From the NCBI GenBank assembly GCA_020650975.1, contig JAIPMN010039191.1:1-23260 (forward strand): DNA of 23,260 bases. Direction: 5' to 3'. The position numbers and the translations under genes were made by a program. Below the pieces are notes generated by a model. That model was not told where the DNA came from. It worked only from the letters and a program-made list of their open reading frames with translations, and did not search any database. Positions 11,803-19,699 of the stretch are shown here, in pieces (within the stretch, counting starts at the first letter, position 1; every line of letters begins with the position of its first letter). Origin of the DNA: Apostichopus californicus. Its lineage: Eukaryota > Echinodermata > Holothuroidea > Aspidochirotida > Stichopodidae.

Positions 11803-13250
11803 CATTGAACGAACATTTGTAATCTCTGGGATGTCAAATAATGTATTTGTATGGTAATCAACATTATATATCATTGTATACTGCTTTTGCGCGAAAGAGA
11901 GCTTTCAATGAATACATAAGCGTATAGTCTCTCCGAAAATAAGTTTATTGGGGATTACAATGGAGCATAATGAAGCAGACTTGGTATTAATGTATATAGT
12001 CAAGTTCATGTTACAGCAATGTAAAAACGACGACTTTAAACATATTGACATTGATTAATGGTAATTCGGAGACATTTTTAATTTATTGAAAAGACATAAT
12101 AAAAATAAGTTCATCAAGGAATGTATGTTTGGTTTAAGAAAATTGCCATTATTTTTTTTAATTTCGAAGTAACTATTTTCTAGATCTTGACTAAGTTAAG
12201 CGAATAATATAAAGGAATCATATGTTTCGCAAAAACATTATATAACGACCATGTTTGGGACGTTTTGTACGAGACATGGCAAACTTTCGGATTTCCAAAG
12301 AGAAAATAAAAACTCTTATTTCTTCTTGCTACAAAAACACCAAATCATCACCAAAAAGAAGAAGACGAAAGACACGCACAATTTTACAAAAGTTATTTGT
12401 AAAAGTACATATCTTTCTACATGTCAGAGGCCATCGACAACTGTCTATTAAGCAAGATACCATGTTGTGCACCCGTCACTCACACTCACAAGTATTAGTG
12501 TGAATCGTTAGCGTACTACCTAGCTATGAATCATGGATTAACATGACGTCACATTTTGACGTGGTATTTAGCTGTGCTGCCCTCTGTTCCTTTCACTGTT
12601 ATACAACTAAAATGAAAGACACGATCGTGACTCCCTATCTTACCAATTCGTCAATATTGACCTTTAATATTTGCTAGCATATAATAAAGTAAACCTATTT
12701 ATTATCACTGGCTTATCTAACTAAACACTTATAAGGTAAGGTCACCTAGGCCCCGTTAAACATCAAGGGTTGGTGGGAGTCACAGACAGAAGTGCTCCAT
12801 ACCTAAATAAAAATAACTAAAAGTTTGTTACCATCGAGTCAAAGGCACCCTCACCCTATCCATAAAGTTCCTGCCACTGTTAGCGTATAAAATAAGTCAT
12901 ATTTTTACTTGTTGTTATATGAAAAGCAGCAAACTCGACAATAATTCCTTTTTGTCGAGATGTATCTTTTTGAACCACTCGCCAACTCGAGAGAAAAAAA
13001 ATAGAAATTTGTCGTGCTGTCCAATCAGAAGATCCGTATATTTTTCATCAGTGTTTAAATGATAACTTATGTTAATGTTCTAGAGAGGGGACAAAGAAAG
13101 GGGGTGGAGAGAATTCAACTGTTCTTGTAGTTTCCAATATTGCTGTATATAAATGATATTAGGTACACGTGGATACTTTTTATTGTCATACCATTCCTAC
13201 ACGCATGTTACGATAACGTGATTTGTGATTTTAAAATCAACTTTAAAATG
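11803..13250. other. Intergenic stretch with a slightly GC-richer block at 12728-12870
   Basis: There is no supported gene. Two plus-strand frames starting at 12251 and 12255 overlap in different phases, which argues that at most one is real and neither has motifs. The 12728-12870 segment (AGGTCACCTAGGCCCCG ... GGCACCCTCACCC) is less AT-rich than its flanks and may be a decayed repeat, but no ends or second copy are visible. Confidence 0.5.
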
Positions 13251-13330
13251 CGTCTCGCCGTCTTTGAGACGGCTAGATCGAAATGAAAGACGGCCAAATT
13301 TGAGTGGGACGGCTATTGAGACGTCAATAA
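13250..13330. other. GACGGC motif cluster with hairpin
   Basis: GCCGTCT at 13257-13263 pairs perfectly with AGACGGC at 13267-13273 around a 3-nt TTG loop. The same (A/G)GACGGC(T/C) word then recurs twice within about 45 bases (AAGACGGCCA, GGGACGGCTA) and is followed by GAGACGTC. Four related CpG-containing words in about 70 bp of otherwise AT-rich DNA could be a protein-binding cluster or a decayed short tandem repeat. No function is known. Confidence 0.4.
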
Positions 13331-13469
13331 ATAGCTTCTTTTCAGCCTCCCAATTTAACGTAACTAAAGCCTAACTAGCAGAAGAAACATAATTTAAACT
13401 CACTCATATGTCAAGCCGAATTGGTCCTCGTTGAAATAAATTTATAACATTGGCTTATTGCCATATACC

Positions 13470-13740
13470 AAGTTAGGCCTAACGTTAGCGTCGCTATAGT
13501 GCATTGCCCAGGCAACGAACGCCGCGCGCTAGCCTACTGTATTACTATAACTAACTCACTGCCGGTTAAAATGAGTTGTGGCATGCTTTTGCTTTAGCTA
13601 GGTTTTGCATTATCAGCGCGAATCGCGCAAACAGTTCTCACAATCCCGCCTAAAATTTGAAGCAGCGCAAGAGGGTCGCACACAATAACCGGTAACTTTT
13701 CGCACAGTCACTGACAAATTGCGGCCTCCACTAAGCAATT
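13470..13740. promoter_or_regulatory. CpG-rich pocket, candidate promoter region
   Basis: CpG dinucleotides are clustered here (GTTAGCGTCGC, GAACGCCGCGCGC, CAGCGCGAATCGCGC, GCAGCGCAAGAGGGTCGC), in contrast to the AT-rich neighbours. It opens with two overlapping palindromes, GTTAGGCCTAAC (13472-13483) and CTAACGTTAG (13479-13488). In invertebrate deuterostomes such pockets often mark unmethylated promoters, but no TATA box or initiator can be assigned. A possible plus-strand exon chain begins about 0.5 kb downstream. Confidence 0.3.
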
Positions 13741-13786
13741 TCAGTACCAGCAACCATAACCTATAATCCCCACAAATCTTACACTA

Positions 13787-14230
13787 CATGGTAGCCTAAC
13801 TTCATACTAAGTCAACGTGGAAATCTAAACTAGCCATCTGTTTATTCGCTCAAGTTGTGTCGCAAATCAAAATCAAAATATCCATGAAAAATTGCAATCT
13901 TCGACCAAGTGTTACCCTAACCACCACACTAATTCAATGGGAAATGTAACTTAACCATCGGTTTGCAAAAAAACAAAAACAATACTTTGCGTAGCTTTGT
14001 TTACATACTCTCATTGCTGCTATCGTCGCGCGCATGGTAGCCGAACCACCACACGTAGTCAACGGGAAAATCTAGCCTAATCATCTCTTCATTTGTTGAA
14101 ATTGTGACGCAGTTAGCTAGAACTAAAATATCCATGAAATACTGCAACCTTCGACTACATGTAAGCCTAACAACCACACTAAGTCAATAGGAAATGTAGC
14201 CTAACCATCGGTTTGCAAAAAGAACTTTCA
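13787..14230. repeat. ~123-bp tandem repeat, 4 copies in two higher-order pairs
   Basis: GT(A/T)(A/-)(G/C)CC(T/G)AAC occurs at about 13791, 13911, 14038 and 14161, spaced about 120, 127 and 123 bp. Copies 1 and 3 share GGTAGCC(T/G)AAC...AGTCAACG(T)GGAAA, and copies 2 and 4 share AACCATCGGTTTGCAAAAA. The blocks preceding copies 2 and 4 share AAATATCCATGAAA(A/T)A(T/C)TGCAA. The structure is therefore a dimer of about 247 bp that has been duplicated. Copies are visibly diverged, so the array is not very recent. It lies between the CpG pocket and a possible donor site at 14261. Confidence 0.8.
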
Positions 14231-14352
14231 ATTTGCTGGAAATCGGCAGTTGTTTGGAAGGTATGTGCTACGTCTTATAGAGTGAATGTTGTATTTTACG
14301 TACACCGTTGCTGTGGCGATGGATTGAGGTTTTAACTTCGATTACTTTTCAG

Positions 14353-14375
14353 CGGTATAATGGTTTTGGTATTTG
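14353..14375 (+). other. Possible plus-strand microexon with ATG
   Basis: A 23-nt stretch is bounded by a pyrimidine-rich acceptor (ACTTCGATTACTTTTCAG) and a consensus donor (GTGAGT). It holds an ATG that opens a frame MVLVF plus one base. A further donor (AAG|GTATGT) lies upstream at 14261. Another good acceptor (TATTTTCTATTTCAG) ends at 14462, after which the same phase stays open for about 28 codons to a TAA near 14548. The signals are individually good, but the peptide matches no family that I recognise. The first intron would be only 92 bp, shorter than those of the minus-strand gene. Random signal alignment is quite possible. Confidence 0.2.
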
Positions 14376-14520
14376 GTGAGTGATTTTATCTTCACACGAA
14401 AAAATACATGATTTAAGGATAGGGCACCTTCAGCGGAAGTAAAACTGTATTTTCTATTTCAGTTGATGGGTTATTGACTTTTCGTCATATATTCGGTGGC
14501 TTGACGTTATATGCTAAACG

Positions 14521-14538
14521 ATCGCAACTTTTTGCGAT
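14521..14538. repeat. Short perfect hairpin
   Basis: ATCGCAA and TTGCGAT form a 7-bp perfect stem around a CTTT loop. A related CGGTCGCA word follows about 20 bases later. No role is known. Confidence 0.6.
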
Positions 14539-14560
14539 TAAATTTTAATGAATTTGCTAA

Positions 14561-15360
14561 ACGGTCGCAGTACAAGGAAGAGGGTAATTGTGGTTACTTT
14601 ATCCTGTTGAATGCTTACAACCATTTCCGTAAACAGCATATTGAACTTTGGAAAAGAGCCTCCCTCAACCTTAAAAAAAGACCACGTTAATACATTAAGA
14701 GTGGCGTTTTTAACTTTCCATTTTCCGAAATAGCCCCATAAAGCCAAATCTTAATTCCTACCCTGCAGGGAGTGTTTCGTGTGTAAATTAAATTTCCCCA
14801 CAAAAAAAAACGGGAAAATGACCGAACACGTAGGCTACATCACATGCTCTATGATCACACGCACAGAGTGCGTCGGTTGGACTTAACTTGCTGTTTTTTT
14901 TTTTGAATAATTTTCAGCATCAATAACCAAATTTAAAAGAACTTGCTGTTGTTAGTTACATGTTCAGCATTAACCAACTAAGCCTAACCACCCCTATAAC
15001 AACCCATCAAACTCAAAAAGGCATTCTTGGTTGAATATTATTCTGTTCAATTAGTGTTGGCATGGATTGAGGACTTCTCCAGTAAACTGATAAAGGTTTA
15101 GAGTTTACATGAGATACCCGCATAATCAGAGTCTGTCCATAAATGTATGAGTTGTGTTACCATAATGATGGCTGATTTTGCTAAGGGTGAGGAAGGCTTC
15201 GAATAAGAGTAGGGGTTAAATAATTCCATTGAAAAAAGGGAAAGCAAAGTGAGAAAGACCACCTTCTACTGTTCTGCTTCATTAAAAACAGCCGCCAGGA
15301 CCTGGGACAGAATTGTTTCATGATGTTTATTCTTTATAGCCTTGTTGCCCTTCGTTAAGA
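14561..15360. other. Intergenic stretch, nothing recognised
   Basis: No supported gene or repeat. Homopolymer runs of A and T occur near 14800 and 14893. The minus frame 14538-14747 has no motifs. Confidence 0.5.
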
Positions 15361-15366
15361 TGCAAG

Positions 15367-15440
15367 TTGGCCTTGGTGCCTTACCTCATGGCCTTGGTGC
15401 CCTTTAAAAGTTTGCCCCATTCAAGGCCAAAGTAGCCTTG
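15367..15440. repeat. GGCCTTGGTGCC short direct repeats
   Basis: TTGGCCTTGGTGCCTTACC is followed about 20 bases later by ATGGCCTTGGTGCCCTTTA, with CCTTG(T/C)(T/C)GCCC variants on both sides. This is a local low-copy repeat, perhaps the end of a decayed dispersed element. Confidence 0.5.
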
Positions 15441-15449
15441 CCCTAAAAA

Positions 15450-15894
15450 TTGTGAAATTTGAGGCCTGTTGTTCATGTCACTAAAGGTTAATGTCTAATC
15501 ATAATAGGTGAATTAGTCATGTGACCGCTGTTACACCGCACATAAATCAAAACCTCCACTGCCGCAACGGAATGCGGGAAACACAGATAATAGCATTCAC
15601 ACACAGAAAACACAAGTACTCAAAAATGCGAGTAAACTTAGAACCCTGATTTTACTATCCGTGGTAGTATTTATACTTGCCGGTATTGAGTAAAGATACT
15701 GATTCGGAGGAGTTGATTTACTAGTTTAAATGTATACATTTACTAGGCAGATAGTGAAAGTACTGCTTTCAGTGTTGTCCCTGATTTCACTAACCAAAGT
15801 AGTAACATTACATGGTAAGGCATGTAAACTTACTAATACATATTTATAGTACTGATATGGTAGTTAGTAGATATACACAGATGAGTGATGATAA
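15450..15894. other. Intergenic stretch rich in GAGTAA/TTACT words
   Basis: It contains the perfect 14-bp palindrome AAATGTATACATTT (15728-15741) flanked by TTTACTAGT/ACTAG, and several GAGTAAA and TTTACT words. No gene is evident. It lies just beyond the proposed 3' end of the minus-strand gene. Confidence 0.45.
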
Positions 15895-16941
15895 CAAACA
15901 GAAATTTAGAGTTTATTTCTCACTTTATTGAACTTGTAAAGAACACTTCATATTTCAACATCTCAAAACACAAATACCATGTTTTTGATACTGAAGTTGC
16001 TAAGATACATATGATGTTAAACTGATTCTGTACTTCCCCATGACATACTAAATCTCTGACAATAATTAAGCAGCAAAATGCATTAGAAATTACGGTTAAC
16101 TTCGAGAGAAACACAACTGCTACTGTGGTAAAGTCAGTTGACAAAATCCATCTTCTTAGGTTCTTATAAATATTGCAATAGGTCTCTAAAGTTTTTTGGC
16201 AACTTTTACTTCAAAACAGCTACTTTATACACTTAAACTCAATGAGACCTCACCGACACATTTGCAAGGACATACCCTATCAACTGAATTAGGTGAAATA
16301 CAAGAAACACAGATAAATGACTAACACAGATAAATAACAACCATGAACAAAACACAGAACAGAACGTTTAAAACACTGATTTCTTTATGTATGCACATCC
16401 TGCAATGTGATACTGTTAGCTTTTGATTTAAACAAATGCAGTTACAGAAAACTTATATGTATTTTGGAACTGTTGAATTAGTAATGCTAATCATTTGGTA
16501 ATCAAGCATGCTTAAAAAAATCAATTAATTCTGGCCTTGACTTATCTTTACTTTTGCGATCAAATCAGGCAAGCTCAGACTGAAACACTAATTCTGGTTT
16601 TTATGTAAACCAGCCCTTGCTTTATTTTGATGGTATAATTTAACCACCATGACAAATCACACAAATACCGACCTCTTCCTTTGCAATGAATCTCTGAACA
16701 TGCTTTGAGCTTTCCATCCTCTTATCCCACAAAGAGATTACTTCTGATTATCTAAAATTCAGAAAAAGTCCCCATTCTACATCAAAACAAATAGAAATAT
16801 CTTCTCTCGACAAGTCCATAAGTGATCTTACTGATCTAATTAAGGCAAGAAATATTGCAACAGTGTGCAACAAAAATGTAAAAGTAACGAACACAAAAAG
16901 ATAAAAATCCTCAGGTAGCAAAGCCTTGCATCATATAAACA
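15895..16941 (-). other. Probable 3' UTR of the minus-strand gene
   Basis: This is non-coding sequence between the stop codon of the terminal exon and the double AATAAA. It contains no tandem repeat apart from a doubled ACACAGATAAAT near 16307-16335. A 74-codon minus frame at 15920-16144 has no motifs. The assignment follows from the position of the stop and the polyadenylation signals and is inferred. Confidence 0.4.
15912..15929 (-). terminator. Candidate polyadenylation signal of the minus-strand gene
   Basis: On the minus strand two AATAAA hexamers lie 12 bp apart (CAATAAAGTGAGAAATAAAC). They are followed 10-25 bases downstream by the T/G-rich TTTCTGTTTGTTATC, the usual arrangement of a cleavage site. 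The 3' UTR would be about 1 kb. An alternative single AATAAA at 16621-16626 would shorten it to about 0.3 kb. Confidence 0.5.
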
Positions 16942-17229
16942 TTAAAAGTCTTTATATTTTGTTACGAAAGTTGCAACAGATCTTGGGATCTTTTTGGATT
17001 TAAAGCCCAATAACAAATCCAGGAAAAATAAAGTCTTGTTACTTTTCCTTGGGAAGCTGATGTTAAATGTATAAAAGGAAGCAATCAAGCATTCAAACCC
17101 TTCCATGACTGAGTCTACTTCACACACAACTTCGTTCTCCGCCTTAATCTGAATGTGTTTTGCACTTAAGTGATTCGGTCCTGACCCAATGAGACATGGC
17201 GCTGAGGAGAGAGGCCCGACGTTGTCAAT
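16942..17229 (-). CDS. Terminal coding exon, tail of an uncharacterised animal protein family
   Basis: The exon starts right after a good acceptor (TTGTGTTGCTCTTTTCAG, AG at 17231-17230) and encodes 95 residues to the TAA at 16942. Landmarks in order are APCLIGSGPNHLS near residues 10-22, IQIKAENEVVCEVDSV (28-43), a conserved-looking FECLIASFYTFNISFP (46-61) and TLFFLDLLLGF (67-77), and a basic tail ending VTKYKDF. From general knowledge, the pattern of APCL, then a short strand, then (L)-x-x-(L)-x-A-x-(Y/F)-x-F-N-(I/L)-x-(Y/F)-P, then T-x-x-F-(L/I) recurs at the C-termini of many uncharacterised fish and invertebrate proteins, some annotated as SAM-domain-containing. I cannot verify that by search. 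The function is unknown. There is no membrane segment or catalytic motif. The frame also stays open for six codons upstream of the acceptor, including an ATG, but the splice to the next exon is better supported. Confidence 0.72.
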   Translation of the reverse strand: MDNVGPLSSAPCLIGSGPNHLSAKHIQIKAENEVVCEVDSVMEGFECLIASFYTFNISFPRKSNKTLFFLDLLLGFKSKKIPRSVATFVTKYKDF

Positions 17230-17693
17230 CTGAAAAGAGCAACACAATATTAATGCACTTGCAAGTTTAAGAAATTTAGTTGAAAATACACAGCTTGTGA
17301 AGACAGTCCTGCTGGGGAAAAATGATTCTGAATCTGAATGATAAAATAGGGTCCAGCCCTCTATATTTATTTTGATATGCTAAAGACAAAGTAATCTAAC
17401 CAAACTGGTATAAATTCTATTCAATTCCCAGTGTAGTTCTCAAGATATAAGCTGTATAAGTTACCCCCTTTTCTACCAAAAGTGAACTTTAATCAAGCAA
17501 GATTGATGTCATCTCCTCACATGCTCACACTGCCAAACCACTTTATGTTTTTCCTTAAAATCACAGATCCAATTTAATCCTTCCACATCTGATGCTATCA
17601 TGATGTAATTATATGAGCAGTATAAGAATTTCAGAACACAGAAAATAAGAGATGCTAGTCCCCAGTAAACTATCTAGAAGCTGTTTAGGTTAC

Positions 17694-17776
17694 CTGATTG
17701 TCCAGAACAAACACACTGTTAATGTTTTCCTTAAAGAAGGCTGGTAAAAGTAGAAGAGTCGCTACACATCTCAGAT
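17694..17776 (-). CDS. Penultimate coding exon of the same gene
   Basis: This 83-nt exon has a strong acceptor (TATTCATTTTTCTCCAG, AG at 17778-17777) and a donor CAG|GTAACC (GT at 17693-17692). After two leading bases that complete a split codon it encodes 27 residues in phase with the terminal exon: LRCVATLLLLPAFFKE, then NINSVFVLDNQ. The intron to the terminal exon is 464 bp with GT..AG borders. The L-x-x-LP-x-(F/Y)-F-(K/R)-E pattern directly before an APCL segment is what I recall for the same uncharacterised family, so the two exons support each other. The phase-1 acceptor means that coding sequence must lie upstream. It has no ATG in the coding frame. The locus could be the 3' end of a longer gene, a truncated duplicate, or a complete small gene. 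Confidence 0.68.
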
Positions 17777-17924
17777 CTGGAGAAAAATGAATAGGCTGTT
17801 ATTAGTTTTCTTACACAAATTTTCTATGCTTCTCAATTGATCACGAGTCTATCAATATAGTTATTGCACTTCTCCTTCTTCTGGTCATACGAAATCACAG
17901 ACTATTAACTTATGAGTAGATTGC

Positions 17925-17960
17925 TAGGGTTAGGGTTAGGGACCCTAACCCTAACCCTAA
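17925..17960. repeat. Head-to-head interstitial telomeric palindrome
   Basis: TAGGGTTAGGGTTAGGG (17925-17941) is followed by a single A and then CCCTAACCCTAACCCTA (17943-17959). This is a perfect 17-bp inverted repeat of telomeric hexamers, nearly three per arm, G-rich strand first. The order (TTAGGG)n then (CCCTAA)n is the one expected when two chromosome ends join. It lies within the proposed intron between 17777 and 18128 of the minus-strand gene. The flanks (GTAGATTGC on the left, AAAAGATGG on the right) show no clear target-site duplication. Confidence 0.95.
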
Positions 17961-18128
17961 AAAGATGGCCTACATTGTTCAATCCACAGTAGTTACCACA
18001 CCAATCACATCATAATATTGTGTCCAATACTTTCACATACTACTTTTATAACTTGGGCAGTACGTGCAGGCCTAAGCTGGCGGGCTTATTACAGTATCAC
18101 TTATAATATGCACTTGGATCCTACATAC

Positions 18129-18146
18129 GTTCAATGCAGTGCATTG
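18129..18146 (-). CDS. Candidate 18-nt first coding microexon
   Basis: The minus strand reads TTTTCTTTGCACTGCAG (strong acceptor, AG at 18148-18147), then the 18 nt CAATGCACTGCATTGAAC, then the donor GTATGT (from 18128). The ATG at 18144-18142 gives M-H-C-I-E plus one base, exactly the phase needed to complete the split codon of the exon at 17776 (giving His). Joined, the message would start MHCIEHLRCVAT. With the downstream exons the product would be about 128 residues. The three introns would then be 480, 352 and 464 bp, similar in size. Cautions: microexons are easy to propose by chance, the ATG context is weak, and most of the segment is a palindrome (CAATGCA-C-TGCATTG). Alternatively the exon may extend further 5' without the acceptor, back to an in-frame TGA at 18159-18161. 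Confidence 0.33.
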
Positions 18147-18260
18147 CTGCAGTGCAAAGAAAACGTCACACTTAACGTAATTGCTTAGGCCTATGGAGAT
18201 TGCTTCCATAGCATACAGTACGCCAGTAGTCGTGTGATGATCATGTTGTTAGTAATATTT

Positions 18261-18288
18261 TTCGCCTTTGACTTTTTGGAAAGGCGAA
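18261..18288. repeat. Perfect 9-bp hairpin
   Basis: TTCGCCTTT (18261-18269) and AAAGGCGAA (18280-18288) form a perfect stem around a 10-nt loop. It lies within the proposed first intron of the minus-strand gene, and no role is known. Confidence 0.6.
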
Positions 18289-18626
18289 ATTCGTTTATGC
18301 CGTGTATTTCCGCAATAATACTAACTTTGCTACACTGATTGGGCAGTTTGTTGTAAGCCGACTTTGTTTGGACGAAATGACTGGTTCCAAAATCAGGCAT
18401 ATCTATGCAAAAGCTTTGTGTTGGGTTAACAACTTTGTAGTTGAACCATAGGTGGGACTCAATGCGTTAGGCTAACCGCAGAGTTTAACACGAGGCCTCT
18501 CCCGCTAATGATCAGTAGAAGATGTTCAGAATAATGTGATAATTACATCAAAACTAGAAAATATTGATTTTAACTACTTAAATATAACATACATCATAGT
18601 ACTAAACAAAACACCTGACAACTTAC

Positions 18627-18717
18627 CTTGATTTTCCTAAATATCATCAAATATGTCCGCAAATTAGAAGGAGCAGTTGTGTCTTATCGTGCATGTCTTA
18701 GTCGTTGCGTCGCTCTG
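18627..18717 (-). other. Candidate 5' UTR exon with consensus donor
   Basis: The minus strand carries AAAATCAAG|GTAAGT (GT at 18626-18625), a full consensus donor and the best in this region. The sequence just upstream is less AT-rich, with several CpG (CAGAGCGACGCAACGAC). None of the frames joins in coding phase to the exon at 17776: the required phase has a TAG eight bases before the donor and no later ATG. It is therefore proposed as a non-coding leader exon spliced to the candidate microexon at 18146. The 5' boundary is arbitrary because no TATA or initiator was recognised. Confidence 0.35.
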
Positions 18718-18762
18718 GTAGTACTACATAGTACTATGGTATCGATGGTATCGATGGTATCG
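18718..18762. repeat. Adjacent palindromes and (ATGGTATCG)3 microsatellite
   Basis: Two perfect 10-bp palindromes abut, GTAGTACTAC (18718-18727) and ATAGTACTAT (18728-18737). They run into three exact copies of the 9-mer ATGGTATCG (18736-18762). The position is just upstream of the candidate leader exon of the minus-strand gene, so promoter use is possible but not shown. Confidence 0.8.
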
Positions 18763-18840
18763 ATATATGGTGGGCAGTACTTCTACGAAAGGCAGTTCGC
18801 ACAATTACGAGGCGGGTAGTTTAATCGCTATGTAGAGTTG

Positions 18841-19215
18841 TAGAATCACTAGTTGATCACTCTAAATACTTGGAAACAATCTCTAAATGTACGTGTCACG
18901 TTAGTATTTCGACCAACTACAAAATTCTTAATCTACTCACGATGAGTAAATTCGTTCACATCGTTTATTGTAAGCATTAAGGAAGTATCGAAACTCAATG
19001 CATGAGTAAGTTTACGAATTAGATCAATGAGTTGACTACCTTAGAATTCGGCGTCTAGCATCTGTACACATTGCCCCATGTATTTTCAGTACTGATTAAA
19101 ATTTGCAAATACATGTATGCGCATATTTTGTGAAATATGAGTCGCACTACGAGTTGAGGTGCATCCCTACTCATTAAAGGTATAACATCTTACTAACAGA
19201 CGAGTAAGCACATTT
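18841..19215 (-). mobile_element. Possible decayed hAT-type non-autonomous element
   Basis: Near 19160-19170 the minus strand reads TAGGGATGCACCTC, which resembles the TAGGGATGCAC ends I associate with animal hAT transposons. The adjoining ~300 bp is dense in short TACTC/GAGTA words in both orientations (TACTCACGATGAGTA, CTCAATGCATGAGTAA, ACGAGTAAG), as subterminal repeats of hAT elements often are. No matching opposite terminus and no 8-bp target duplication can be seen, so the call is tentative and the limits are rough. Confidence 0.2.
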
Positions 19216-19556
19216 TCTGTGTACAGATGATTGGGAATTTTTTTTTAGGAAGTCGGTCATGTATTCTACATTATAATACTTACTAATGTGAGATGTGACT
19301 ACAGTAGCTAGAACATGCAGGATATGGGAGGTGTGAAGTGGTGGGGGCGGCTATGGTAAAGGAAACTAGTTACTATGGTAACTATCACATGATGTAATGT
19401 AGACAAATATTTCAGTTGCATTTTGAATTTTCTCAATTTCTGAACTTTTGCTTTTGTTGGAGAGTAAAACATGCTGCACAGTTACAGATTTGAAAATTTT
19501 TAAGCAATTTGTGCTGGAAAATACTTGGTGATGTAGCAGTTGCCTACTAGCTTATT
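19216..19556. other. Intergenic stretch, nothing recognised
   Basis: No gene or repeat beyond a T8 run near 19240 and a short GTGGTGGGGGCGG tract near 19338. Confidence 0.5.
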
Positions 19557-19668
19557 ATGACTTTACAACTTGTCCCTTGTCACTTTGCACAATTCAAACA
19601 ATCCCTCCTGGGGCACTTCAAGTCACCACATCTTCCTGTCCCGTGGGGAACGTTCCCATACTTTTTTT

Positions 19669-19699
19669 GGGGGAGTGGAGGGGGGGGGGGAGGTGGGGG
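19669..19699 (+). repeat. G-rich quadruplex-type tract
   Basis: G5, then GAGTGGA, then an 11-G run (19680-19690), AGGT and G5 give at least four G3+ runs with short loops on the plus strand. It follows a T7 run. A Gly-rich segment of a local plus-strand frame is an artefact of it. Confidence 0.85.

Noticed and set aside
12251-12503. Two overlapping basic ORFs starting four bases apart in different frames
   Set aside because: Both arise from an A-rich stretch (AAAAAGAAGAAGACGAAAG), lack motifs and cannot both be real.
13900-14230. CCCTAACC and GCCTAACC words as possible telomeric repeats
   Set aside because: They are isolated words within the ~123-bp repeat and not tandem hexamers.
18191-18400. 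69-codon minus-strand ORF lying between the proposed exons
   Set aside because: Not in a phase or position that splices with good signals to the 17776 exon. It includes the 9-bp hairpin and shows no motif.
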